A stretch of DNA of 64,000 nucleotides from assembly GCF_000002995.4 (NCBI RefSeq), contig NW_025062478.1:62001-126000 (forward strand), read 5' to 3'. This DNA is from Brugia malayi (taxonomy: Eukaryota > Nematoda > Chromadorea > Rhabditida > Onchocercidae). Every line of letters starts with the position of its first letter. Positions within the stretch are counted from its first letter, which is position 1. Both the position numbers and the translations under genes were made by a program. Of the stretch, positions 25,641 through 39,300 are shown piece after piece. The notes under the pieces are model-generated. The model was not told the origin of the DNA, ran no database searches, and saw only the letters and a list, made by a program, of their open reading frames with translations.

Positions 25641-26668
25641 AAAAATTGTCAAAATGGTTACAGTAATTAAATTTTTTTAGTGCATTTAATATTTTTTTAA
25701 AAAGAGAAAATCTAACAGTACATCGAGTAAGAAAGTGTATTAGTATTAAATTCCCCTCGTAATTTCCTCTCATTTCACAAAACGAATTGTTATTGAAATT
25801 TGAAATTATTGCTGATAACCATCAATTACAGAATTCAAAATTACCAAAACACAAAATATCGTAGCAGTTAATGATAAATTAATTTGCTTTCATTTCTAAT
25901 TTATCGTCGAATAATGTGATTTTAAAAAGAAGAAAAAAATGGGTAAAATAAATTGGTAAAAAAATGGGTAAAAAAATAGAATATTAATTACTTACTTGAT
26001 AAGATGAAGAAATGAGTTTCATGCAAAAGATTATATAGAGAAATGGCAGGCAAGTGGCTTTCTTCATTTTCACTCCAATTTATGCAATTATCTGTTCAGT
26101 AAATTAGGAATTATTTCAACCTGTATTTTTTCAAGAAATTTTTGACTGTGATAAACGTTGGAACGTAAAATTTCCCACAGTAGCCAAAGAGCTTTGAGTT
26201 ATTCGAGAAATTTCACAAAATTTCCAACATATTTATGATTTTTTTCTATCAGCTATCAGGTAATGTTCAGCGTAAAGATCATAAACTGATAATTCCTATT
26301 AACGTATGATAAAGGCTTACTGATGCACCTGTAAACATTATCAGTTGTTATACAGAGAAAATACTCAAGTATGATGCACAGATGTGAGTGATACGAGAAG
26401 TCATAGCAATCACTGATTATTGACAAAAACCTTCATTTAGGTTACTTTGATAAGACATGAAGAAATGAACGTTATCAGCAATACTTATATAAGTATTACA
26501 CGACACTAGTATTAATCAAATTGTAATTGTAATTCTCGTCTGTTCTACCAAAATTTTTTAATTCTTATCTTTTATCATCGCTAATATAACTCATCTGTCA
26601 GTCCATTGTGATAATATTCGAGCATAAAAGCAAAACTTATTCACGAAATTGTCACGAGCTGGACAGCA

Positions 26669-26744
26669 ATGACAGGTGTTTCACACATACAGTTTAATGC
26701 AGCTGCAATCTCCAACAGCAAACTAGTTAATGACGTTCAGATAG
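26669..26744 (+). CDS. Candidate 5' exon A for the acyl-CoA synthetase
   Basis: From an ATG the frame stays open for 25 codons to a consensus donor (ATAG|GTGAGT) in phase 1. This is exactly the phase needed by the first certain exon of the acyl-CoA synthetase at 36366, and the split codon would become GAA. The peptide begins MTGVSHIQFNAAAISN and has few acidic residues, which would suit part of a mitochondrial presequence. The intron of about 9.6 kb would be unusually long, and no homology supports the link, so this is only a candidate. It is not compatible in frame with candidate exon B at 35262. Confidence 0.25.
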
Positions 26745-28089
26745 GTGAGTCATGATATCGAAAGGACGGTACTTGTTGCAATAGTGCATTTGTTAAGGAA
26801 AAAGGTGAGCAATTTGATTTGCTTAACTTTTGCAAATTCTCAACAACACTTCAGCTATGTCTTCCATCTCTTTTTGCTTTCCTCGCTTCGCTGCAAATAT
26901 TTGTATTAACTTCATTATTTAATTAATTGAAGTAAATTCTTCATTACTTTATAATACTTGGAGGTTGTCAACTCAACATATACAGTCGAAGTTCAGAGGT
27001 TTCGTTTAGACTAACCACGAGGCTTCAGTGGAAATGTTGAAAAAAGTAGAGAGCAAAGGGCAAAGGATAAAGAGGTAAAAGGTAAAAGGTATGGGATACA
27101 GGGTGTAAACTAATAGATAACGCTTCTCCAAAAAGGAAATCACTATCTGCATGACCCCTTTGCCACATTCTTCCGCTTGTCATCGTGATTGCTCGCCGAT
27201 CACATAAAAACTGGTTCACCTGCCCCTTCCTTACCGTTTCCCTTTCCTCCTTCCTCTCTTCCCTTTTATTTCTCTCTCCTCAATTTTCACACAGTCTCAG
27301 ATTTTGAATGACCGCACTTATGTGATTTTTTCGTCAGGAAGTAACATCCATTATTTGTTTAAAATTAGCAGAATTTGTCTTTTCATTCTTGCATTTCTCA
27401 TTTACCTTTCAAAACTTTCATCGCACCTTATTCTCTCCACCAATCATTTATTTTTATCCATAATATTCTTATGAATTACAGCAGAAAAAAGTTTTTTTGC
27501 GGAAGAAAAGGAATGGCTTTCGATTTTAGTGGTCGTAACAGATTCACATTCAAATATACTTTTTATAGCTCTAACTTTACTCAGTCTTCTAAAGTATATG
27601 CATATAAGTAAGGACTGATTTGGGCAAGAGTGAAGCGAACGAACTTCCAAACAAGCATAGGACGAAGGGGACAGCACGCATCCCTGTGACACGATGAAGA
27701 TGCTGGTGACGGCAGTGTCACGCTGTCGCCAGCCACAACGACATCTTATGAAGCTAATGAGACACAGCTAACCACCGCATCGCCGTGTCACTACAGAATT
27801 CACTGTCACTGATTAGCTAATGCATGCAACACGGAACGGAACCTTCCCATCGCCCATTTGCAAATAATTATTCCGTCCGGTCTGTCTCGTTTTGTCCTTT
27901 ATCTGTCTATCACTTTTGGAATGCCTCTTTGTGTATGTATGTGATGTGTGTGCGTGTGTGTCACAATGGTATGATATACATGTCTTAGACACAGACACGT
28001 ACTGATATGCGTCACATGGACGTCTAATCATTACTTTCGATCATTGTGAAGCATCTATTGTACATGGTTTCGGGATTCGTATTTTATTT

Positions 28090-28131
28090 ATGTGTGTGTG
28101 TATGTCTGTCTGTCTGTATGTGTATATATGT
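28090..28131. repeat. TG/CTGT compound microsatellite
   Basis: TGTGTG followed by CTGT tetranucleotides and TATG words, in non-coding sequence. Confidence 0.8.
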
Positions 28132-28221
28132 GCACTCCTTTCAGTCTACAATTTTTGATTTCTGTTTTTTATCTGTATTATTAAGATGAGACTAAAACTG
28201 CGTTGCATATAAATTGGGCAT

Positions 28222-28668
28222 CTAATCCTTACTTAAACCCAATCCACGTGAGTAATAAGTAAGTAATGTGATGTGAGTATGTGATTTTACAAAAATTAAA
28301 AATATAAAAGTCAGTTTGCACCAGAAATGATGCATTACTGATTTTCTTTGCAAAAGGAACTCTGTTGATTCTTCTAGCAGCAATGACAACAATAAGAAGA
28401 GATGTTGTAAAGAGTTCCATAAGAAATAACTATCTGTGGTTTGATCAGTAATAGAGTTATTCTGACGGGCGTTGCTTCTTTTCCGATGGGAAAATTCATT
28501 AAAAACACTGATAAATGCAACAGTGATAAGATAGTGATAAGATATAGCGTGAAATGCTATGAATGAATACCGCACATTGAATTTGTTGCTGTACTCAGGT
28601 GTTACCCACTCAGTGCTACCCACCCAGGTGCTACCCACCCAGGTGCTATCAGTAGTCATCTTCCTTCC
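28222..28668 (-). CDS. Hypothetical ORF after a strong acceptor, uncertain
   Basis: I do not recognise this protein. On the minus strand a strong acceptor (CTTGTGTTTGCAG) is followed nine bases later by an ATG at 28659, then 146 open codons to a stop, long for this AT content. The N-terminus carries a short repeat, STWVGSTWVGSTEWV, which comes from a 15-bp tandem duplication in the DNA. The remainder has no recognisable domain. It includes a run of nearly all leucine (LFLLLSLLLEE) and basic stretches, and composition alone does not establish coding. The acceptor next to an ATG would fit a trans-spliced mRNA. Against it are the absence of any known family and the low-complexity start. Confidence 0.27.
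   Translation of the reverse strand, partial: GRKMTTDSTWVGSTWVGSTEWVTPEYSNKFNVRYSFIAFHAISYHYLITVAFISVFNEFSHRKRSNARQNNSITDQTTDSYFLWNSLQHLFLLLSLLLEESTEFLLQRKSVMHHFWCKLTFIFLIFVKSHTHITLLTYYSRGLGLSKD
28596..28650. repeat. 15-bp tandem repeat, about 3.7 copies
   Basis: Units of CAGGTGCTACCCACC with small variations (one unit is 14 bp) run from 28596 to 28650. On the minus strand they read as a pentapeptide STWVG repeat. Confidence 0.85.
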
Positions 28669-28871
28669 CTGCAAACACAAGCAGTAAAGCAATAACTGGG
28701 CTCTCTGCTCTCTCAGGTAACTATTAATTGTGAGTCAAGAGATGTGACAACGAGACAGCACGACCCCGATAACACGCCTCGGACGGTCATCACACCTCGA
28801 TGGGAATTTCAAAATTGCGGTCAATATGATCGGATTGCATAACACTGAATCGAACATTTTATCCGATATTC

Positions 28872-28935
28872 TTTTCTCTCCCTCCCTCTCTCTCTCCCTC
28901 CCTCCCTCTCTCTCTCTCTTCCCCTCCCTCTCCCT
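28872..28935. repeat. CT-rich microsatellite
   Basis: Polypyrimidine tract of CCCT and CT units over about 64 bases. Confidence 0.85.
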
Positions 28936-31643
28936 GCTATCACTCCCATCTTTTTTGTTTTCATAATTTGATCTGATAGAAATTTCATTTCCAATTTACT
29001 CTATTCTTCTGTTATTTCTCGCTCTATAAAATATCAGTAATCAATTTCAAATTAGTAATAACTAATTAAACAATTACTAATCACTATTAGTATTACCTCT
29101 GTGATTACAGAAGAACCGACAATTACACAGTTTTCCTGAAATCAGAATATATCGATAGAGACGAGAATTCGTAAATAGTATCTTCATAATGCTTAATTTT
29201 GTTCACTACCATCTTTCTGCGTAACTTATTCATCTTTCCGGATTTCAAACTAATTTACTCATCAGCTTACCGAATTCTTTCCGATTTCGTTATCGCTTTT
29301 ATCTATCAAGTTGCTAATTTGTTATTTGTTTATTCAGTCATTTCTGCTCATACTTTGCTTTTCTCAGTTCTTTCTTGTTTGCCCTGCATTTTACATCATT
29401 TTAGCCTTTCCCTTTCATATTTAAATGAAAAGGAAACTTCCTTATTTGAATGGAATGAACTGAACTCAAAGGTCAACCATGTCCTTCATTTTACACTTCA
29501 TTAGTGTAATTTAACAAGTTACACATTCCGAACATATCTCTTCTAACTGTTTCAAGTTGCAGTTATAATTTGTCACACAGTCAAATGATAGGAATGTTTA
29601 CATCTAAGCAGACAATAGATTCAGTATCAGTTACCGGATTGTACCGGAATTATGTCATTTGCAGGAATGTAGATAACTATACGAATACTTTCCTAACACT
29701 TTTCATATCTCTGAGGACAAAGTGGTATATTATAAAAAATTTATAAAAGAGTAATTTTTTGGTATGTCTGAGATAACTGAAGATTGGTACCAATATATGA
29801 GTTTCTCGACAATTAAAGTAAATTTCAGTAATGTTTCTAATTAGAATATAATCCAGAAAGTTTCATGAGTGTATATTTTCTCAGAATATTTGTCATTTTC
29901 ATCACAGTTTTTAGCAAAAAATTCAAGCTGAGCAAGAATCAGTTGTTATTTTCTTTTGTTTGATAATAAAATGCTACATACATTGCTGATAATATGATAT
30001 GTGTTAGCTTATCAGTAACATGGGTAAATGTTATCAAAAATTTCTCATCACCATATAAGAAAGTATTCAATCACTACTGCTTAACCTATAAAACCCTCTA
30101 CTACTCAGTTTTTTCTTCTTCAACACAGAAATCTTGGGAAAGTTATTGATGAAATGTATTGAATTTCGAAATTGAAATAAAAACTTGCTGTGATTGTTGT
30201 TCGTTTTAAAAATTTCTCCATCCTTTTTTCTCTCCACATAATACCTTCTAAGTATTTTATGATCAGTTCGTTTTCTTTCTCTCTCTATCTCTCTCTTTTC
30301 CTCTCTTTTTCATTTTATTAATTCAGATGAGGGATAAAAGTTGTTATTTCTTATCAGAGTCTTGAATTATTTCCAAGAAATGGTGTAATTTTTTAATTAA
30401 ATTCATTTGTGGTAATGCAGTTTTACTCCTTTTTTCTCTTATCTATTATTTAATTTTATTTTTGATGAAATTATCAGTACTTCCAGGTTGTGATTTCAAT
30501 GTCCAATTTAATTGTGTAATGCATAGAATAATTCATAGTTGACAGAAGTAGGCCTTTTAAGCGCAATTGTCAACTTTCACCCAATGACCCGCCCTGATTA
30601 AAAAACTTATCTCATCCTACAAAATCAGTGAGCATTCAAAATTTTTATTCTTAAAGATTCTAGAAATTCTTCTTCCTTTGACATCTAATCGCCACCGTTA
30701 TCAGTCAATCGATCATTGATCTAATCAATCAATCAATCGATGAAGAGTGGAGATCAGATAGTTTAATAGCTGATATACCTACCCTACGACTCCGTTCACT
30801 TCCCAATGTCTATTTTATTGCACATAAATCAGTTTCCGTCTTCTAATTTAGTTGTGTAATGGTACTCAAATTATTGATTCACTTTCTGACTTCATAGATC
30901 CAAAATATATTTAAAAATTAGAAGAAGGATGTCAAATTCCCTGTTTTCCCTCTTAGGTCATCCTTATTACCTTCTCCTTTTCTCCTTCTCTCTCCCTCTC
31001 TCTTTAGATCAAAGGATACTTTTAAAATGGTATGCAATTAATTATTGAACTGCCAATAATCTGCCAATAATGCTGAACTAAATTATCGAACTACATACAA
31101 GTTTTTTGGGTAATAACTAACTAATAAAAATTCTAATTAATTCTGTTTTTCTATCAATTCTACAGAATGTAATTTAAAGTTGATTAATTAAAAAATGATG
31201 ATTAACTGTCATCTGATGGTGCACTAATAAGTGATGATGTATGCCATTAAAATAAATTTATGAAATGACAAGAGTTTGTTATAAATTAAAATGACAGAAA
31301 TACTTTCACTACTTTTTTCTTATCTTTCCATTAAAAGCAATACAACTCTTTGCATAATTAAATTTTATCTTTCCTTTCAAAGCGCACACTTATATAAATT
31401 GGCAAGATGGATCTTATCAACAAGATAAAGCCATGTTCTGAAAAGACAATTGAAAACAACTGGGATTAACTAATTGATCTGAGGGTGGCAAGTACCATTA
31501 AAGCATTTCAATTTAGCTTACTTTTACTTAAATAATTGAAGCGCTCATGACTGAAGCCAATTTCCTCCCGGGAAAATTGGTTCTATCAGTTTGCAGAAGC
31601 TTTTAGTTGATTTTATTTTTAAAGCCATAAAAGTTGTCGCACT

Positions 31644-31711
31644 TATATATATATATACACACATACACATACACACATACATACATACATCACATACATA
31701 CATACACACAC
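31644..31711. repeat. AT/AC/ATAC compound microsatellite
   Basis: An AT run followed by ACAC and CATA tetranucleotides. Confidence 0.85.
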
Positions 31712-31815
31712 GTACCTATAAACATAAATACCGAGAGAGAAAGCTTCTTGTTAATTGAAAATTTTCTCTCTAAGCAACTTGGTAAAATTCATATATTCCA
31801 GTATAACTGTTGAAC

Positions 31816-31863
31816 TGAGAGAGAGAGAGGGAGAGAGAGAGAGGGAGAAGGAGAAAAGAGAGA
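31816..31863. repeat. (GA)n microsatellite
   Basis: GA dinucleotides interrupted by GGG. Confidence 0.85.
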
Positions 31864-34800
31864 TTTGCTTCGTAATTCTTAATCTGTGGTGATAAGTGAC
31901 CAATTAGTTGACAGTTGGCTATGCAGCATAATCCAACCAACAAGGTAGGCACTGCTTCTTTTTCTCTTTTCTCCTGTATGATAACTTATCACTAACTTAT
32001 TCTTCAGTAAGCCAATCTTATGATTATCAGTTCCCTCAATATCACAAATGGCAATTAATTATTAATTACCTCTATTACTATTAAGCTTCTTCAACTGATA
32101 TCATCCATTAATCATTGCACTGCACTATATACTTCCAAACATTGATATGCTATCTTTATCTGCCATCTTATTATCAATACTGATAACACTGCTTCATATA
32201 ACATGTCTTAATTTAATTTGAACATCAAATAAACAGAGGAATTCCTCCGTAAGCTGTCAGTATTTAATTTGCCAGTATTCATTCAAAATATTTCAAACAA
32301 AAAAAATATTTTACCCATCTTGCAAAAAGCATATTAGTCGAAATAACTAATTGCCCACGTTAAGTTCTGGGGATTTTATCAGTACCCATGATGATAATGT
32401 GTATGTCTACACAGCCATGTTTCTTTCCTTCTTCCTTTTTTTCGTATATTTTGTTACGATAGTATTTCTCACGATTGAATAAAATCTCCGTTCAGCTATC
32501 TTTGACTGTCTCTGATAAGTTATCAACATTTTATCTAAGGTCTTTGTGTCATCAATTGCAAAAGGATGAAAAAGCAGGGCAAATCGTCATCCCACTAAGA
32601 AATAGAATAACTTTTGTTTATGTCAATCGATGTCAATCATCAGTCGGTCAATTTCCTTACTGTTTCGCTTTGTTTTTGTTTTTCCTTCCAAAATAAGAAA
32701 TTCTGTTTGAAAAGCTGAAAGTTGATCTTTTCTAAGGACAAAAGAATTTCTCAAATATAATATAAACATTCGCTTGGAACTACTTTGTCCTTTTCTATTT
32801 CCATTTGAATTAGAGAAATTATTTGTGTTTTTTATGAATTTTTCTTTTTACTAAATCAATTATATATTGAAATTATCAAATCTTACAACAATAATTCTTT
32901 TTCTTTCTTTGCCATCATTTTTTCTATGACAATTAATGAGTGAACAGCAATATTATAAGTAATTTATCCTCTTTTTTATTATCATTATCAAGTGCTAAAA
33001 ATATTCTTTAAGCTTTTTAAGTAGCAAAATTTTCCGCATATTTCTTCTTATTTGTCAAAAAAGGTTTAGTAATAATAGACTTTGTAATCAATAATTTCTA
33101 TTATCATTGTTGAAATTCTTATCATAAAAGAATGGAAGTGGCGGAGATATTATTATACCACGAAGAAATGAGATTTTTTTTCCCTCAATGTTATGTTCTT
33201 TTTTTGAAAAACGTTTTAAAAAAAAGAAACGAAAGACTTAAGTATCGCAAAATACATTTTGGGAAATGTATACTCTTTCGAAATTATTTTATTATAAGTA
33301 ATCAGATATTGTTATCAGCCCTTGTTGAACTGTGATAATTATTCTTCAGCAATACTATCACAGAATTCATGCATGCATTAATTTTGCATTGTATTAAGTA
33401 AAAATGTAGTAAGTGAAAATTCCTGCAAATCAAAAATTGTTTGTCATTTTTTAGCATTGCATTAAGTCTTTCTGGAAATTATTCAAATAAATGCTTATAT
33501 CAAATAAGCAAAAAAATTGTCATTTCAAAATTTGTTGGTAATTAAGGAGAAAAGTTATTTATTAAAGGCATCCAGCATTATATTTAATTTACATTAACAT
33601 CGACTGTTAACGAAGAAGTAAGCATGGATTTACTTTTTTAATTTCAAATGGAGAGTAATTCATTTGAATTTTGTTTTACTTCACTTTGATCTTTTCTGAT
33701 GAGAAATTCTTTGCACATTGAAGACGGAATTATTGAAGTGATTGATCCTACTCCCTTGGAAATGATCCAGTAATCAGAAAAACAATGATAATAGCTAATT
33801 GTAGAGCATATTATATTATCATACTATTGTATCACTATTAATTACAATAGCTGTGCATTTCAAATAATTTTAAGCATTTATTCATTTGAAAAAATCTCCG
33901 AAATTATATTCAAAAATTTGAAATATGCAAAACTTTTAGTATTTTAATAAAATAGCGTAACATTAGCTAGCTAACTATAGAGATCTCACATGAACAATTT
34001 AGAAAAGTCAGTTAGTTTTGCAAGTGAAAGCTATGTTTCAAATTTTTTTCTCCTGAAATAAAAATTTTTATGATATTGAATTCATTTCCAAAAATTTTTT
34101 AGAAATGTTTTTTCTAAAACTTTTTAATTTTGAAACGAAGTAATTTTAGAAAAAATTTTTCCGAAATTACTAAATACTGGTTTTTCATTCTTTCTTTTTT
34201 GAAAACGGAAATTTTTTGATCCGAAGAAATAAAAATAGGAAAATTTCTTCCTTCTCATATATTTTTCATTAGCAAAAGAAAAGATTTAAAATTTAGAAAA
34301 ATGGGATGAAATTTTTTTCTTAGAACTATAAATTGCTTAGTCGTACTTGTATTGAAGAGAATCCCACAGTGGTGATTGCATATTTGAATTTCAAACGATA
34401 GATAAGTGATAACATAAAGATAAAAAAAGTAGATGAGTTAGTATTACTTGACCCAGATGCTTGACCTCCACATACATACACATATATATATATGTGTGTG
34501 CATTCTCTCGATTGGTCAGTCTATCATTTATTATCATTTAAGCGAATCTCTCCTTATCTCGTTTTAGTGTTTATTTTCAATCTTTTAAGAATTTACTGAG
34601 ATTTAAGAAATTAAAAAACAAACGACAAAGAAATATTTCAAATCTTTTGTTGAATAAAAAAAAAGTCTGAATACGAAGTCAGTAAATTTTGAATTTAGAG
34701 TGTTCCATTATCATTATCATATCACTTTGTTTCAGTTTACAATCATTATGCTCTTTCCTAATAATAAAATGAAAATATGATAGTTACTCATGAATTGAAC

Positions 34801-35261
34801 CAGTATTTGTTAAATGATTTTACAATTTTCTTACTTAAATTTTGAATAGATTTAAAAAATTCGCTTCCACTTATTTTCGTAATTTAAAAAATATTTATTT
34901 ACTTGTGATTTCACTTGTCATATCACTGTTTATCACTGTCTATCAAATCAAAATTATTTTTTCATTACACTGCAACTTATTCTGCAGTTTTCTACTTACC
35001 ATTTATTATCAACCTAAATCTAGAAAATGTCATTATCTGCTATCTGCTTTACTAATTCTAATATTTTCAAAGATTTCTTTCTGTTTCATTTTTTTTTTTT
35101 TTTTTTTAATATCTGCGTAATTTTATTGAACTCGACAATGTTTATAAATTTAGTTGACAATGTTGATTGATATCGTTTTTAATTTTCTCTTTTTCTCTTT
35201 GAATTCTAACTGTTTGCATTATAATTGAAAGTGTCAAAATATAATTAAAAGTTCTTTGCAG

Positions 35262-35358
35262 GTAGTTAAAAGAACGGAACGTTTACAGAAACAGTGGAAA
35301 AATATATCTGATATTGCGATCAGAATTTATAATTATTGCAGTAATAGTATGCATATTG
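35262..35358 (+). CDS. Candidate 5' exon B for the acyl-CoA synthetase
   Basis: After the acceptor GTTCTTTGCAG, one frame is open for 32 codons up to a donor, CATATTG|GTTAGT, leaving phase 1 as required by the exon at 36366. The peptide starts VVKRTERLQKQWKNISDI and is basic. It lies about 1 kb upstream, a more ordinary intron size than for candidate exon A. It lacks a usable upstream start in view, since the only in-frame Met is near its end, so a further exon would be needed. No homology supports it. Confidence 0.3.
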
Positions 35359-36365
35359 GTTAGTGCTAATAAATTTTCATTTTCTTTTTATTCAATTAAT
35401 AATTTGAATTTTCCAATTAATTACTACTATTGGTTTTATTATTGTTATTAATTGAATTGTGATCATTTCAGGAATAAAATAAATTATCATTCTCGTTAAT
35501 TCACTTTATTGAAATTTTAGGATGAAATGCTAATTAAATGTGCAAGTTGTTGTTTATTTTAAATCTCGAAATTCATTTTTTTTTCTTTTTTTTTGTAAAT
35601 AAATTAGATAAGATTGTGCAATGGATGGTATTTTTTCATAATCTTTGAAAAGCATTTATTATATTTTGTATAGTTTATACTCTGCTCTGTTTATACACTA
35701 CTTTATATTTCAAACTCGTCGCACGGAGTTCGAATAAAATTGCCATGAAATCCTTCAAAACTATTCTAATTAATATTCAAATACTCTTCCGTGTATTTCT
35801 CTCTTCTTCATTCAAATACTAATTAATGTCTTTTATTTTAATCATTTCTTTTTCACTTTCTCCAAGTAATGACAGCAGAACAAAAATTAATTTTTCTTTT
35901 TGTTGTTATGTTATGAATCACAAAAGACATTAATTACTGAATTGGAGGTGAAAATTCCGAATTCCTTATGATTTTCATCTTCCAAATTCAAAAAATATAC
36001 TTTCAAATATTTTTACGCAGTGTAAAAAAACGAAAAACTAAAAGAACTATTTGGAATTTTTTAACAAAGATAATATTATTGACTATCTGATCTTCAATTG
36101 AAAATGAGTGATTAATTAATTTAATGATTTGTCCATTGTTTTTTTTTTTTTTATTTCATTTTATTATTCATTAACTCATTTTGGCTACATCTGTTCATTA
36201 TATAATGAAAGATGTCCACATACTTCATTTCATTTTAAAACTGAAATATGAATCTTAATTGCTATCCATGTAATTAATTTCCTTTTTTTAATTAGCGAAT
36301 CAAACTTTTTTTGCATCTGTATATTTCTGCTGCGATATGAATTCTTTCTCAATTTCCTTTTCCAG

Positions 36366-39300
36366 AAACACCGCTCGACGGGGACGCGAGTGTGCTGTCC
36401 GAGAATGCGGCGGCACAAGCCATACGGAAGAGCTACGTCCACGGAGTGTCCAGCATTCCGCTGCTCTTCGACACAATTGGCGATCGTCTCCGGATGGCCG
36501 TCGATCAGGTCTGTGTCTACCTTTACTTCTACTTTTTATCTAATTTCAGTTGCTGCCTAATTGTTAGCAAGGATCCCTCTGTGAATTCACCTACTCATTT
36601 TAGGTGCCGGATCGCGAATTTGTCATCTTCAAGCGTGATGGTATACGTAAAACCTATCAGCAACTTCTCCACGATGTATATTCTCATTTTCCTCCTTTCT
36701 ATTTTCTTAAGTGTAACTTTTTTCGAAGAATTTAAAAAAGTTTATCTTCAAATTAATGCAATCTTCAATTCATTCTTGTTCATTTTATTTGCAAGGAAAT
36801 TGAATTAATCCAAATGATTTCTTACGCAGTGTGAAAAATTGGCCACCGGTTTGCTGCATTTGGGTTTGAACCGCGGTGATCGTGTCGGAATGTGGGGTCC
36901 AAACTTGTACGAATGGATTGTTTGCCAATTTGCCACTGCCCTTGCTGGCATGATTTTGGTAATTCTATCAAATGGAAAGATTACATTCAATAAGTTTGAT
37001 AATGCTACATAAAATTAAATCAGTGAAATGTAATTGAAAGAAAAAAACATCGATTATTTACTGGAACACATGAACTACTAGAAATTCTCGTCATAACTTC
37101 AACTATTTAAAAAGAAAATTTTTTTTGTAATTCCTAAAGATGAAATGGTAAATTTCCTCCATTATATAAGAATGCATAGTTTTCTAAAATTTTAGGTAAA
37201 CATAAACCCATCATATCAGTCGGAAGAGTTGAAATTTGCGCTTGGTAAGGTAGGCATTAAAGCACTAATCTCACCTGCAAGTTTCAAGAAATCAAATTAC
37301 TACTTATCGATGGTGGATGTTATCCCGGATCTTGCCGTTAAAGCGGAAGGTAAAGGTGATGTATCAGCGGATTACTTTCCTAAATTTCGTCATCTGATCA
37401 TCATTGATCGAAATGATGATAACAAATCATACAGGTACGAATGATTTCGAATTAGTAGTTTTCCTGAGCAGTTTATATCGAAATAAACTATCTCTAATCT
37501 TTTTGACATTTCAGATGTGTATAAATGTAAATAAGAGCAAGATCTAAAGTTTAATTATCACATTTAATTAGTGAGTGCTTACTTCAGAAAGTTACTGAAT
37601 AATTCGGTAAATATATTGACCAAGATCATATAACTAATATTTAAATAATTGACAATATTCCAATTGTAGAGGAGCTTGGAGATATTCGGATGTGATAAAA
37701 ATGGGTACAGAAGAAGATCGATTAAAATTAGCCGATATTGAACGACAGATACAACCGGATGATCCAGTTAATATACAGTATACCAGTGTAGGCATTTTTG
37801 TTTGCATATGACAAACACTAATATTCTGACCTTTGAACTTCTGTATAAATGTTTAGGTAATGCACTAAGTCTGATTAGATTAGCTTACACTTAGCTTTAT
37901 CCACTATGCAGAAGAAAAAGGAACCAGAAAGTAATGAAATCAGATAGAATTTATAAAATGTCAATAAAGTGAAATGAATATTCTTAGAAGCAATTTCACT
38001 TATCCGTCATCAGTAAGTATTTCCTTTCATTTTACAGAAAAATGCTGGATGCCGGATACGAATTTAATTTATTTTAACTCAGATTTTAGTTCATTTTCTT
38101 ACTGACTCTGAACAAAAAATATTTTTAATAGTAATTACAAAAAAAAAAAGTAAATATTTAAATGTATAAAAAGTAAAAATTTGCATTGTTGTGCAAAAAG
38201 TACGAATTGTGAATTAATTTTCGCTTAATGATTGCTTTGTTTTACTTTCTTATTCTTATTCTAGGTTTTCCCTTTCTATCTTCTTTATTTATTTCATTTT
38301 TTTTTTTTTTTTTTGATGTAATTATTTTATTAACATTCTGAGAGCATTATCTGTAGATTTTCTCGTTATGTTATATCAAAAAAGAAACAATTTTCAATTA
38401 AAAAAAAGAAAAAAAAAAAAACTGCATGAAATAAATTAATTGTTCAGTAATAAAACACAAAAAATAAACAAATGAATTCTATAACTTATTAGTTCTAAAA
38501 TGTTATTTATTCATTAAAGTACTTCTTGGCATTACTGTTTATGAAACAATCAAAAATAAATATTGAAGATAAGAAGAATATAGCAGCCAAAATATCTGCT
38601 AAAAAAGCGACCCATTTTGATCAGATATAAATATGTGAAAATTGGTATAAATAAGTCAATCAGTAGTACCAGAAATTAATTGTCAAAATTTGATTATCAA
38701 TTCTGTTTTCTTGATTACTAAGCTATTATAAGTTAATGCTAGAACTTTAGGGTACTACCGGACAACCAAAAGGAGCTACCTTAACTCACCATAATGTTGT
38801 TAATAACGCATATTTCGTTGGACGACGTGCTGGTTATAATGAAAAAGTGAGACGATGTGATATTATTGTTTTCTTTTTTCTCTCTCAAAAAAATGTAATG
38901 GAATATCGATAATGCATTACTGATTTCGTTTAAATTACTATTATTGAAGTTTGTTCTTCACATTTTTTTCAAATTCAAAGGAGAAAATTACCTGATAAAA
39001 TGAATTGTTGAAATTTTCTTCTTTACACTTTTATATATTTATTCACCTCGAATACTATTTTCAGCGTACAATAATTTGTATTCCAAATCCATTGTATCAT
39101 TGCTTTGGTTGTGTTATGGGCAGTTTAAGCGCATGTGTACACCTGCAAACTTGTGTCTTCCCAGCGCCATCATTCGATGCTTTAGCTGCTCTTCAAGCTA
39201 TACACGAAGAAAGGTTAGTTAGTTTTCATTTATCTTTTGTTCATAAAGTTCAAAAAGAGAAATAAAACTATTTCATTGATCTTTGTTTCAATTTTTACAC

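Larger units (their letters stand above)
24489..28221. other. Mostly non-coding; candidate exon at 26.7 kb
   Basis: Apart from the candidate exon at 26669-26744 I see no supportable gene. A hydrophobic open stretch at 24824-25063 (+) begins like a signal peptide but continues hydrophobic and unremarkable. The region 27160-28080 is visibly richer in G+C than the flanks and contains short open stretches on both strands without matching splice signals. Simple repeats lie at 25591-25640 (GA-rich) and 28090-28131 (TG/CTGT). Confidence 0.5.
28693..36365. other. Long AT-rich non-coding stretch
   Basis: I see no complete gene. Simple repeats lie at 28872-28935 (CCCT/CTCT), 31644-31711 (AT/AC/ATAC) and 31816-31863 (GA). 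One candidate exon is listed separately at 35262-35358. Many long T and A runs occur. If the acyl-CoA synthetase is transcribed from further upstream, much of this is its first intron. Confidence 0.55.

Noticed and set aside
27694..27771. 25-codon ORF starting MKMLVTAVSRC, like a mitochondrial presequence for the acyl-CoA synthetase
   Set aside because: It runs into TAA and has no donor near consensus in the needed phase, so it cannot be joined to the exon at 36366.
29199..29504. 101-codon plus-strand ORF
   Set aside because: It has no early ATG (it opens with TTG), is hydrophobic by AT composition and has no splice signals.
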